Shown piece by piece: positions 34,497 through 43,293 of a DNA stretch of 45,841 nucleotides. The stretch comes from Phytoplasma sp. (lineage in GTDB: Bacteria > Bacillota_I > Bacilli_A > Acholeplasmatales > Acholeplasmataceae), in NCBI GenBank assembly GCA_012519065.1, contig JAAYQV010000018.1, forward strand, positions 1-45,841, read 5' to 3'. A model generated the notes under the pieces. That model made no database searches, was not told the DNA's origin, and saw only the letters and a program-made list of their open reading frames with translations. The position numbers and the translations under genes are program-made. How positions within the stretch are numbered: position 1 is the first letter of the stretch; each line of letters begins with the position of its first letter.

Positions 34497-36012
34497 AATA
34501 AAAAAATTTTATGAAAGAAAACCAGGGATTATCATATTGATTAGTTTTATCTTCATCTTTGCTCTTTTATTAATATGGGCCACAGCTGGACAAAAAGCAC
34601 CATATAACCCTAATATAATAGAGTTGGGAAGTTTAACGATTGCGTGGTATGCCATTTTTATTCTTACAGGCATAGGGTTTGCGGCAGTATTAGGATTACA
34701 AGAATTTAAAAAAGCTGGAATTAAAACCGAACTACTTCTTGATGGATTATTATATTCTGTGCCAATTGCTATATTAGGGGCAAGACTATGGTTTGTTATT
34801 TTTAATCCTGGAACTAACTTCTTTGCCTTTTTAGACGGCGGACTAGCTATTCATGGGGCGATTATCGCAACATTTGTTTTTCTCATATTTTTCACAAAAT
34901 GGAAAAAAATATCCTACTGGTTTGTTCTAGATGTTGTGGCGCCAGGCTTTTTAATCGGACAAGCCCTTGGTCGATGGGGCAACTTTATGAACCAAGAGTT
35001 ATATGGAAAAGCAGTCAACAGTTTAAACTGGTTACCACCCTTTATTAGAGAACAAATGTTTATTAATGGCTCTTATAGACAACCAACCTTTCTTTATGAA
35101 AGTCTATGGAATCTTGTAGGGCTAGCAATCGTTATTGTTTTAAGAAAAAAGAAAATATTTAAATTAGGAGATATTTTATCCTTTTACTTAGTATGGTATG
35201 GATCAGGAAGAATTGTCACAGAATCCTTACGATTACAATCAGGAGTTAGTGAACCTTTAATGTTTTTAGGAATGTCTGTTTCTATCTTAACTTCAGTTGC
35301 ATTGATTCTAACAGGAATAGGCTTAGCAATAGGTAGAAGAATAGCATATAAGAGTTTGCCTTATTATACCGATTTTGGGCAAAAGGCCATGATATTTGAT
35401 GTTGATGGAACGCTTCTTGATACACAAAAAATCATTATTGAATCATTTGAATATGCATTTAAAAAAGAACTACCGGATATCAAACTTACACAGGAAGATA
35501 AAATTAGTTTCATCGGACCAACCTTAAAACAAACATTTGAAAACTACACAGATGATCCGGTTAAAATAGAAAAACTTATCCAAACATATAGAGACTATAA
35601 TAAAAAGGTTCACAGTGAAGGTGTTAAAGCGTTTGAACATGCAGAAAAAACCTTAATTACGTTAAAAAAACAAGGCATTAAATTAGCTATCGTAAGTTCA
35701 AAAATAAAAAAAATGGTTGAAGAAGGCTTAAAACAAAACAACCTTTTACAATATTTTGATGTTTTAGTTTGTGCAGATGATGTCACTAACCACAAACCAC
35801 ATCCAGAACCATTACTTAAGGCAATGACTCAATTAAACACAGTCATTGAGTCAACTATTTACATTGGAGACCACCCATATGATATTATTGCTGCTAAAAG
35901 AGCGGGCATGAAATCATGTTTAGTTGAATATAGTGCGCATTTAAACAAGGCATTAAAAGAAAACCCAGATTATGTGATAGAAAGTCTAGACCAAGCGGTC
36001 TATTTAATCTAA
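34486..36012 (+). CDS. lgt: Fused prolipoprotein diacylglyceryl transferase (Lgt) - HAD phosphatase (PpaX/Gph-like)
   Basis: Lgt: GGLAIHGAIIA, GQALGRWGNFMNQELYG, PTFLYESLWNL. HAD: IFDVDGTLLDTQ (motif I), IVSSK, YIGDHPYDIIAAKRAGM (motif IV). One continuous frame. Start ATG 34486/34489, not TTG 34450. Confidence 0.9.
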   Translation: MMNKIKKFYERKPGIIILISFIFIFALLLIWATAGQKAPYNPNIIELGSLTIAWYAIFILTGIGFAAVLGLQEFKKAGIKTELLLDGLLYSVPIAILGARLWFVIFNPGTNFFAFLDGGLAIHGAIIATFVFLIFFTKWKKISYWFVLDVVAPGFLIGQALGRWGNFMNQELYGKAVNSLNWLPPFIREQMFINGSYRQPTFLYESLWNLVGLAIVIVLRKKKIFKLGDILSFYLVWYGSGRIVTESLRLQSGVSEPLMFLGMSVSILTSVALILTGIGLAIGRRIAYKSLPYYTDFGQKAMIFDVDGTLLDTQKIIIESFEYAFKKELPDIKLTQEDKISFIGPTLKQTFENYTDDPVKIEKLIQTYRDYNKKVHSEGVKAFEHAEKTLITLKKQGIKLAIVSSKIKKMVEEGLKQNNLLQYFDVLVCADDVTNHKPHPEPLLKAMTQLNTVIESTIYIGDHPYDIIAAKRAGMKSCLVEYSAHLNKALKENPDYVIESLDQAVYLI

Positions 36013-36027
36013 GAAAGAAGAAAAAAG

Positions 36028-36933
36028 ATGTATGATATTTTAATTATTGGTGCAGGTCCTGCGGGGATGACAGCAGGAATTTATGCCAAACGCGCAAATT
36101 TAAAAGTAGCTATCATAGAAAAAATGGCTCCTGGAGGACAATTAATCAACACATCTGAAATAGAAAACTATCCTGGATATACCAAAATGAGTGGAACAGA
36201 ACTAGCTTTAAAAATGTTTGAACATACCAGGGAAATTGGCGTTGAAACTATTTTTGATGAAGTCATTAATGTGATAGATTTAGGAAAAACAAAACAAGTC
36301 GTCACAGAAAGGCAAACACTTGAAACAAAAACAATTCTTATCGCAACCGGGACTAACCCAAGAATGTTAAATGTAGAAAACGAAGATAAGTTTGCTAGCA
36401 ACGGCATCAGTTGGTGTGCTATTTGTGATGGGCCCTTATATAAAGACAAAAAAGTTGCAGTTATAGGTGGTGGGAATAGTGCGGTTGAAGAAGCCTCATA
36501 TTTAGCTACTTTAGCAAAAGAAGTCACAATCATTCAAAACCTAGATCATCTAACAGCAGATAAAAAAGCACAAGACATTTTAAAAAAAGCTAAAAATGTC
36601 AACTATCTTTTAAACGCAAAAGTCATAAAATTCAATGGTGAAGATAAATTAGAAAGCCTTACAGTTCAAACTTTAGATCAATCAATGGTACTTAATGTAG
36701 ATGGTGTTTTTGAATATATAGGGCTAATACCAGTAACCAAGATGTTTGAAAGTTTAAACATTACCAATCAACAAGGATACATCATTACAAACGAAAAAAT
36801 GGAAACCAATCAGCCAGGTATATATGCTGCTGGTGATGTGATTCAAAAACAAATTAGACAAGTAGTCACCGCAACCTCGGATGGGGCTATTGCGGTTCAA
36901 AATATCATTAAGTATTTAGAAACGTGGGATTAA
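36028..36933 (+). CDS. trxB: Thioredoxin reductase
   Basis: IIGAGPAGMTAGIYAKRA, PGGQLINTSEIENYPGY, WCAICDGPLYKDK (redox CxxC), VIGGGNSAVEEASYL, AAGDVIQKQIRQVVTATSDGA. Confidence 0.94.
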   Translation: MYDILIIGAGPAGMTAGIYAKRANLKVAIIEKMAPGGQLINTSEIENYPGYTKMSGTELALKMFEHTREIGVETIFDEVINVIDLGKTKQVVTERQTLETKTILIATGTNPRMLNVENEDKFASNGISWCAICDGPLYKDKKVAVIGGGNSAVEEASYLATLAKEVTIIQNLDHLTADKKAQDILKKAKNVNYLLNAKVIKFNGEDKLESLTVQTLDQSMVLNVDGVFEYIGLIPVTKMFESLNITNQQGYIITNEKMETNQPGIYAAGDVIQKQIRQVVTATSDGAIAVQNIIKYLETWD

Positions 36934-36934
36934 A

Positions 36935-37876
36935 ATGTCGTTTGCAAAAATGGTAAAAGAAGAGTTATCAACTTTAAATCGACCGCAAGATGAGCAACTA
37001 GCTGAGCTAGCTGCTTTTATGCATTTAAACGTTGAATTAGAAATCAAAAACCAAAAAAAAACATTATGGTTTAAAACAACCAACGCTACAGTGGCTAGAC
37101 GTTTTTTAACTTTGGCAAAAAATCTTTATCATATAGAGTCTACCTTGATGACTGCCCAAGAACATAATTTTCAAATTAAAAACACCATTTTTGTAGGAAT
37201 AGAAGAAAAAGTAGATCTTATTTTATCAGAACACGATATCATGAGTGATCATGGGAGTGTTGAATTACTAACAAGAACCATCGAAACTAAAACCGCTTAT
37301 TTAAGGGGTTGTTTCCTTGTTTCAGGTTCTGTTAATGACCCTAAAACTGCCGAATATCACTTAGAAATATATAGCGATAATCCACAAAAAATCATTTTCA
37401 TTCAACGTTTGATTAACGAATTTAATTTAAACGCAAAAATCATTCAACGAAGAAAAGGATATATCGTGTACTTAAAAGAAGCTGAGGCAATTGCTGATTT
37501 TCTAAGATACATAGGAGCATTAGAAACGGTTTTCTTATATGATGATATTAGAATTAAAAGAGATTTTAACAATTCAATTAATCGGGTGATGAACTGTGAA
37601 ATTGCTAATGAAAAAAAAGTCATTCAAGCCTCACTAGATCAAATCAACGATATTGAACTGATAGAAAAAAGCATTAAACTAGAAAATCTAGGAGAAAAAA
37701 TTAATCAAATTATTTTTTTAAGAAAAGAATATCCAGAATTAAGTCTCCAAGAATTAACCGAAAAATATCAAGAACATTTTAAAGAAACTATCTCTAAATC
37801 TGGCATTAATCATAGACTAAAAAGAATCAAAGAAATAGCCGATCAAATCAGAGGAGGAGAATATCATGATAAATAG
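36935..37876 (+). CDS. whiA: WhiA-family DNA-binding regulator
   Basis: SFAKMVKEELS, AYLRGCFLVSGSVNDPKTAEYHLEIYS, FLRYIGA, NCEIANEKKVIQASLDQINDI, PELSLQELTEKY...ISKSGINHRLKRIKEIA. Confidence 0.94.
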   Translation: MSFAKMVKEELSTLNRPQDEQLAELAAFMHLNVELEIKNQKKTLWFKTTNATVARRFLTLAKNLYHIESTLMTAQEHNFQIKNTIFVGIEEKVDLILSEHDIMSDHGSVELLTRTIETKTAYLRGCFLVSGSVNDPKTAEYHLEIYSDNPQKIIFIQRLINEFNLNAKIIQRRKGYIVYLKEAEAIADFLRYIGALETVFLYDDIRIKRDFNNSINRVMNCEIANEKKVIQASLDQINDIELIEKSIKLENLGEKINQIIFLRKEYPELSLQELTEKYQEHFKETISKSGINHRLKRIKEIADQIRGGEYHDK

Positions 37877-38225
37877 TGATATAGGCATTGATCTAGTAGA
37901 AATCAAAAGATTAGAAACCATCGGCATAGAAAAGTTAGCACAAAGAATATTATCTGAAAAAGAATGGCAAGAGTATCAAAAAATCAACCATCCAAATCGA
38001 AAAAAAAGCTATTTAGCAGGAAGATTTGCTGCAAAAGAAGCTATCTTTAAAGCGTTTAAGAAAGGTGATTTAACAAACAACTACAAAGATTTCTCTATTT
38101 TAAATGATATATCGGGTGCTCCTTATGTTTCATCTGATAAATTCAAACAGATAGAAATCAAAATATCAATAACGCACACAGAGGCATATGCAGCGGCATT
38201 TGTTATATTAATTCATAAGGATTAA
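37866..38225 (+). CDS. acpS: Holo-[acyl-carrier-protein] synthase
   Basis: IGIDLVEIKRLE, ILSEKEWQEY, YLAGRFAAKEAIFKAF, ISITHTEAYAAAFVI. Confidence 0.95.
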   Translation: MINSDIGIDLVEIKRLETIGIEKLAQRILSEKEWQEYQKINHPNRKKSYLAGRFAAKEAIFKAFKKGDLTNNYKDFSILNDISGAPYVSSDKFKQIEIKISITHTEAYAAAFVILIHKD

Positions 38226-38226
38226 C

Positions 38227-38255
38227 TTGTAATTTAAAGGTATTTTCGTTATAAT
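38227..38255 (+). promoter_or_regulatory. Sigma-A-like promoter (TTGTAA - 17 nt - TATAAT)
   Basis: TTGTAA 38227-38232, TATAAT 38250-38255, 31 nt upstream of ATG 38286. Confidence 0.65.
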
Positions 38256-38285
38256 ATGATGGTGTAAAGAATAGGAAGTGGAAAA

Positions 38286-38960
38286 ATGGCAAGAGTCAAT
38301 AAACCTAAAAACAATAATAAAAAAAGAACAAACCAACCATTAAATAAAGAAATTAAGAAAGCAAATGTCGTCGTTCAAGAAGAAAGCCCTAAGGGAGAAG
38401 CGTTCTTTAAAGTTGTTTTATGGTTAATGTTAGCAGCATTTTTAGCAGCAGCAACATGGTTAACCGTACAAACAATTATTAACAATAAACCAAAAGATGA
38501 ATTTGCATCAGAAATGTATATTACCAATGATGATTTAAATACCATTGCAACAGAAGAAGCTTACAAAAGTTCAGATAATTTAAGTAAAAATTTAAAAAAA
38601 GCATTTACAAAAAAATTAGACGTATACATATATTTTTATGACAGCACACTAACTGAAGGAACAAAATACCAAGATGAAAACAAAAAAGTCATTAAAGAAA
38701 TGTGGAAAAATGTCAAAGTAGAAGAAGATAAAGTTGGAGATGTGGAATTTAACTTTTATTACTTTGAGGGATTTGCTATCTTCTTTTTAGATATATCAAC
38801 TGACGAAGAAATCAATTTAGCAGGATTTGAAGAAGCAAACACCAGCAATGCAAAACCTTATTTGGGAGAAATCATTTTTAAAGAAGAATCAGCTCAACTT
38901 CATAAAGGAAAAGCTGTAAAACCGTTACTAGACAGATTATTAGAAACAGTTCAAAAATAA
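38286..38960 (+). CDS. Single-pass membrane protein of unknown function, possibly thioredoxin-fold-like ectodomain
   Basis: Basic N-terminal tail, TM (FFKVVLWLMLAAFLAAATWLTV), ectodomain with LDVYIYFYDSTLTEG...; own promoter and terminator. Confidence 0.75.
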   Translation: MARVNKPKNNNKKRTNQPLNKEIKKANVVVQEESPKGEAFFKVVLWLMLAAFLAAATWLTVQTIINNKPKDEFASEMYITNDDLNTIATEEAYKSSDNLSKNLKKAFTKKLDVYIYFYDSTLTEGTKYQDENKKVIKEMWKNVKVEEDKVGDVEFNFYYFEGFAIFFLDISTDEEINLAGFEEANTSNAKPYLGEIIFKEESAQLHKGKAVKPLLDRLLETVQK

Positions 38961-38981
38961 AAAGGGTTGATACCCTTTTTT
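38961..38981 (+). terminator. Rho-independent terminator
   Basis: AAAGGGT-TGAT-ACCCTTT followed by TTT. Confidence 0.75.
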
Positions 38982-39000
38982 AAATATAGAGGTGTATAAA

Positions 39001-41163
39001 ATGAATGAACAAATATTAAAAGAAATTTCAAAGAATTTAAATATTTCAATCAAACAGATAGAAACAGTTTTAAATCTCCTAGATGAAGGCAATACCATCC
39101 CGTTTATCGCTCGATATAGAAAAGAGGCAACAAACGGTTTAGATGAAGAACAAATCAATACCATCTATAAACAATGGGAATATGAAAACAATCTTTTTAA
39201 TAGAAAAGAAGATGTCATCAGATTAATAGATGAAAAAGGTATGTTAACAGAAGAATTAAAAAAAGAAATTCTTATGGCAACAAAATTAGTTGAAGTAGAA
39301 GATTTATATAGACCATATAAAGAAAAAAGAAAAACAAAAGCAACCGAAGCGATTGCAAAAGGATTAGAACCATTTGCACAATGGATACTTACTTTCCCAC
39401 AAGAAAATGTGGAAAAAGAAGCCGAAAAATATCTTAATGAACAAGTAGAAAGCATTGAAGAGGCCATTTTAGGTGCCGGGTTTATCATCTCTGAGATGAT
39501 CAGTGATAATGCTGAATATAGAAAACACTTAAGAAACTACTTGTTTAATCAAGGGAATGTAGTCACAAAAGTACGTAAAAACATAGAAGATGAAAAGAAA
39601 GTTTATGAAATGTACTATGATTATCAAGAACCTATCAAAACCATCAAACCGCATAGAATTCTAGCGATTAACAGAGCCGAAAAAGAAAAAATTATTACAG
39701 TTAAACTAGATGTAGAAATGTCACAAATGAACCAATACTTAGAAAAACAAATCATCATTAAACCATCTTTAGTAACAGAGATTTTAAAAAATGCGATTGA
39801 TGATGCCTTAAAAAGATTGATTTTTCCAAGTTTAGAAAGAGAGATTAGATCAGAACTCACTGAAGTAGCAGACGATCAAGCGATTGAAGTTTTCTCAGAA
39901 AACCTACAAAAATTACTGTTACAACCACCACTAAAAGGAAAAATGATCTTAGGTATAGACCCAGCTTTTAGAACAGGGTGTAAATATTCTGTTGTAGATC
40001 AAACAGGTAGTGTTTTAAACAAAGGGGTTATTTATCCACATGAAAAAGCCAAAGGGCAAAAAGTAGATCAAAAAGATCTTATAGATTCAGAAAAAACTAT
40101 CGTATCTACTGTCAATAAATATAAAATAGAACTAATTGCGATAGGAAACGGGACAGCATCAAGGGAAACAGAAAAATTTATTGCAGACTTAATTAAGAAA
40201 TTTAATTTACCTGTAAAGTATGTTATCGTCAATGAAGCAGGGGCATCTGTGTATTCAGCCTCTGAATTAGCAAGAGAAGAATTCCCTGATTTTTCAGTGG
40301 AAGAAAGAAGTGCAGCCTCTATCGCAAGAAGATTACAAGATCCTTTATCAGAATTAGTTAAAATAGATCCTAAATCTATTGGGGTAGGACAATATCAACA
40401 TGATGTGTCACCTAAAAAACTAAATGAGTCACTAAACTTTGTAGTAACTCAAGCAGTTAACCAAGTAGGTGTTAACGTTAATACCGCATCTAAAGCTTTA
40501 TTAATGTATGTTTCAGGGTTAAATAAAACAGCTGCTGAAAATATCGTTAATTATAGAAATGAAATTGGGCAATATCAAGATAGAAAACAATTATTAAAAG
40601 TTCCTAGATTGGGAGCTAAAACATATGAGCAAGCCATTGGATTTTTAAGAATTCCTGAAGGAAAAGAAGAATTAGATGCTACAGCCATTCACCCTGAAAG
40701 CTATAAAATTGCTCGTGAAATTATGAAAATTTATCAAATAGATGGCTCAATGTTTGGAAAAGAAGAAGTCAAACAAATTATCAAAAACATTGATAGAGAA
40801 GAACTAGGGAAAACCTTAAATGTTGACAAATATACATTAGATGATATTCTAGATGCATTTATGGCACCATTAAGAGACCCAAGAGACCAATTTTCTCAAC
40901 CAATTTTAAAAAGCGATATTTTACAACTAGAAGATTTAAGTATTGGTATGGAACTAGAAGGAACCGTCAGAAATGTTACTGATTTTGGAGCTTTTATTGA
41001 TATTGGTTTAAAAAATGATGGACTATTACATATCTCTAAAATATCAAAATCATACATTAAGCATCCAAAAGATGTTTTAAGTGTAGGAGATATTGTGAAG
41101 GTATATGTTCTAGATGTTGACCTAAACAAAGGAAAAGTAGCACTTACGATGATTAAAAACTAA
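39001..41163 (+). CDS. tex: Tex-family RNA-binding transcription accessory protein
   Basis: TIPFIARYRKEATNGLDEEQI, LGIDPAFRTGCKYSVVD (YqgF-like), IGVGQYQHDVSPKKLNESL, HhH, C-terminal S1 domain. Confidence 0.95.
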   Translation: MNEQILKEISKNLNISIKQIETVLNLLDEGNTIPFIARYRKEATNGLDEEQINTIYKQWEYENNLFNRKEDVIRLIDEKGMLTEELKKEILMATKLVEVEDLYRPYKEKRKTKATEAIAKGLEPFAQWILTFPQENVEKEAEKYLNEQVESIEEAILGAGFIISEMISDNAEYRKHLRNYLFNQGNVVTKVRKNIEDEKKVYEMYYDYQEPIKTIKPHRILAINRAEKEKIITVKLDVEMSQMNQYLEKQIIIKPSLVTEILKNAIDDALKRLIFPSLEREIRSELTEVADDQAIEVFSENLQKLLLQPPLKGKMILGIDPAFRTGCKYSVVDQTGSVLNKGVIYPHEKAKGQKVDQKDLIDSEKTIVSTVNKYKIELIAIGNGTASRETEKFIADLIKKFNLPVKYVIVNEAGASVYSASELAREEFPDFSVEERSAASIARRLQDPLSELVKIDPKSIGVGQYQHDVSPKKLNESLNFVVTQAVNQVGVNVNTASKALLMYVSGLNKTAAENIVNYRNEIGQYQDRKQLLKVPRLGAKTYEQAIGFLRIPEGKEELDATAIHPESYKIAREIMKIYQIDGSMFGKEEVKQIIKNIDREELGKTLNVDKYTLDDILDAFMAPLRDPRDQFSQPILKSDILQLEDLSIGMELEGTVRNVTDFGAFIDIGLKNDGLLHISKISKSYIKHPKDVLSVGDIVKVYVLDVDLNKGKVALTMIKN

Positions 41164-41167
41164 TAAT

Positions 41168-41200
41168 AAGCACTTCTTTTTAAGGAAGTGCTTTATTTTT
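41168..41200 (+). terminator. Rho-independent terminator after tex
   Basis: AAGCACTTC-TTTTTAAG-GAAGTGCTT then ATTTTTT. Confidence 0.8.
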
Positions 41201-41254
41201 TAAAATAAATAGTATATAATGTCTTTGGCTGTTTAGAAAAAAGCTTAAAAATGA

Positions 41255-41283
41255 TTGACTTTACAGATGAAATACGATATTCT
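41255..41283 (+). promoter_or_regulatory. tRNA operon promoter (TTGACT - 17 nt - TATTCT)
   Basis: Near-consensus -35/-10 with 17-nt spacing, 18 nt upstream of tRNA-Ser. Confidence 0.65.
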
Positions 41284-41301
41284 ATAAGGGCGCAGCAATT
41301 T

Positions 41302-41392
41302 GGAGTAGTACTCAAGTGGCTCAAGAGGCGCCCCTGCTAAGGGCGTAGGCCGGGAAACCGGTGCGAGGGTTCGAATCCCTCCTGCTCCGCCA
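41302..41392 (+). tRNA. tRNA-Ser (anticodon GCT)
   Basis: Acceptor GGAGTAG/CTGCTCC (one G-T), long variable arm GGCCGGGAAACCGGT, TTCGAAT T-loop, anticodon loop CTGCTAA, encoded CCA. Confidence 0.95.
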
Positions 41393-41400
41393 CTATATAT

Positions 41401-41476
41401 GGCCCGTTGGAGAAACGGTTAACTCACATGCCTTTCACGCATGCATTCACGGGTTCGAATCCCGTACGGGTCACCA
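41401..41476 (+). tRNA. tRNA-Glu (anticodon TTC)
   Basis: Acceptor GGCCCGT/ACGGGTC, anticodon stem CATGC/GCATG with loop CTTTCAC, GGGTTCGAATCCC T-arm, encoded CCA. Confidence 0.95.
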
Positions 41477-41488
41477 ACTATAAAACAT

Positions 41489-41516
41489 AAGATCTATTTA
41501 GATAGATCTTTTTTTT
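41489..41516 (+). terminator. Terminator of the two-tRNA operon
   Basis: AAGATCTAT-TTAG-ATAGATCTT followed by TTTTTT. Confidence 0.85.
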
Positions 41517-41612
41517 ATAAGCAAAAAGTAGTCTAAAAGAGCGTTATTATAGTAAAAAAAATATAAAGTGTTAGAATAGTTTTGGCAACATTATAGACAA
41601 AGGGGGGGAGTT

Positions 41613-42095
41613 GTGAAATTACTTTATTGTCCAACATGTGGTAATAAACTTAGTTTAAAAGAAATTGGTGATGAAGGAATGATTCCTTATTGCCAAAAAT
41701 GTTTGAAACCATGGTTTGATATAACGTATCCCACGGTCATTGTTTTAGTTGTTAATGAGAATAAAGAAGTTTTATTACTCAAACAAAATGAAGTAACCAA
41801 AGATTTTTATGTTTTAGTTGCAGGATATCACCAACCAGGAGAAACCCTTGAATCAACAGCGATAAGAGAAGTTTTAGAAGAAACAGGACAAGTGGTTAAC
41901 AAGTTTGTATATCAAAAAAGTTTTTATTATGAGAAAAAAGATAACATCATTTCAGGATTTATCGCTTATGTAAAAAAACAACCCTTTAATCAAAGCCTAG
42001 AAGTCGATGAACTTAAATGGGCAACCATACAAGAAGCAAAGCAACTGATTAAAGAGGGTTCTATAGCATATCAAATGCTAGAACTCTATATATAA
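41613..42095 (+). CDS. NUDIX hydrolase with N-terminal zinc ribbon (NudC-like)
   Basis: CPTCGNKL...PYCQKC zinc ribbon; Nudix box GYHQPGETLESTAIREVLEETGQV. GTG start. Confidence 0.9.
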   Translation: MKLLYCPTCGNKLSLKEIGDEGMIPYCQKCLKPWFDITYPTVIVLVVNENKEVLLLKQNEVTKDFYVLVAGYHQPGETLESTAIREVLEETGQVVNKFVYQKSFYYEKKDNIISGFIAYVKKQPFNQSLEVDELKWATIQEAKQLIKEGSIAYQMLELYI

Positions 42096-42137
42096 GATAA
42101 GGTCAAACAAACACAGTAAGTTTAAAGTGCCTTTTCT

Positions 42138-42166
42138 TTGAAAAAGGATTTTATATTAGGTATAAT
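42138..42166 (+). promoter_or_regulatory. Promoter of pdh operon (TTGAAA - 17 nt - TATAAT)
   Basis: TTGAAA 42138-42143 and TATAAT 42161-42166, 36 nt upstream of pdhA ATG. Confidence 0.7.
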
Positions 42167-42202
42167 AATTATAGAAATAGATAGTATAACGGGAGGCAGA
42201 AA

Positions 42203-43291
42203 ATGTTAGCTAAAAAATATGATCCACTAAAAGGGAAACAATTACAAATCCTAGATGCAAAAGGAAAAATTGTTGAACCATCATTAGAGCCAAATTTACC
42301 AAAAGAAACATTATTAAAAATGTATAAAACCATGACACTAGGTAGAGTGGCAGACGTTAGAGCGTTACAATTCCAAAGACAAGGTCGTATGTTAACCTAC
42401 GCACCAAACAAAGGACAAGAAGCTGCACAAGTTGGAGCGGCAGCAGCAATGGAACCACAAGACTGGTTATCACCAGCGTTCCGTGAATTAAACTTAATGT
42501 TATACAAAGGAGTTCCACTAGAGAATATATACCTATATTGGTATGGTAATGAAAAAGGAAGTAATTTCCCTGGAGATACACATGTATTACCAGTAAACAT
42601 CATTATCGGATCTCAAACAAATATTGGAGCTGGACTTGCTTTAGCAAGCCAAAAATTAGGAAAAAATGAAGTTACTTTAACAACTATTGGAGACGGTGGA
42701 ACATCACATGGAGAGTTCTATGAAGGATTAAACTTCGCTGCTACATTCAACGCACCAATGGTTATGTTAATTCAAAATAACCAATACGCAATTTCTACAC
42801 CAAGAAAGTTAGCTACTAAAGCACCAACGCTTGCTCAAAAAGCAGTTGCGTTTGGAATTCCTGGAATTCAAGTAGATGGAAACGACGTATTAGCTATGTA
42901 TGCAGCAACTAAAGAAGCGTTTGATCGCGCTAGACGTGGAGAAGGACCAACTTTAATTGAAGCATATACATATAGAATGGGGCCACATACAACATCAGAT
43001 GACCCAACATTATATCGTTCAGATGACGAAGTTAAGGAATGGGAATTAAAAGACCCAATCTCAAGATTCAAAACATACTTAATTAACAAAGGATACTGGA
43101 CTGAAGAAGAAGATCAAAAATTAGACGAAGAAAATAACGAATACGTTCTTGAAGTATTTAAGAAAGTTGAAAGTTATGGAAACGACGTTGAATTACGTGA
43201 AATCTTCGAACACACTTATGCAGAATGGACACCTCAATTAAGAGAACAATATGAAGAGCATAAGAAATATTTAGAAGAGGAAGGTAAATAA
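42203..43291 (+). CDS. pdhA: Pyruvate dehydrogenase E1 component alpha subunit
   Basis: GRVADVRALQFQRQGRMLTYAPNKGQEAAQVG, TTIGDGGTSHGEFYEGLNFAA (TPP motif), QNNQYAISTPR, EAYTYRMGPHTTSDDPTLYR. Confidence 0.96.
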   Translation: MLAKKYDPLKGKQLQILDAKGKIVEPSLEPNLPKETLLKMYKTMTLGRVADVRALQFQRQGRMLTYAPNKGQEAAQVGAAAAMEPQDWLSPAFRELNLMLYKGVPLENIYLYWYGNEKGSNFPGDTHVLPVNIIIGSQTNIGAGLALASQKLGKNEVTLTTIGDGGTSHGEFYEGLNFAATFNAPMVMLIQNNQYAISTPRKLATKAPTLAQKAVAFGIPGIQVDGNDVLAMYAATKEAFDRARRGEGPTLIEAYTYRMGPHTTSDDPTLYRSDDEVKEWELKDPISRFKTYLINKGYWTEEEDQKLDEENNEYVLEVFKKVESYGNDVELREIFEHTYAEWTPQLREQYEEHKKYLEEEGK

Positions 43292-43293
43292 TA

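Noticed and set aside
36168-36533. 121-aa minus-strand ORF opposite trxB
   Set aside because: Shadow ORF fully inside a strongly recognised CDS; no RBS or family motif.
41203-41301. Possible riboswitch or small RNA between tex and tRNA-Ser
   Set aside because: Contains a tex terminator and a normal tRNA promoter; no further conserved structure is visible.
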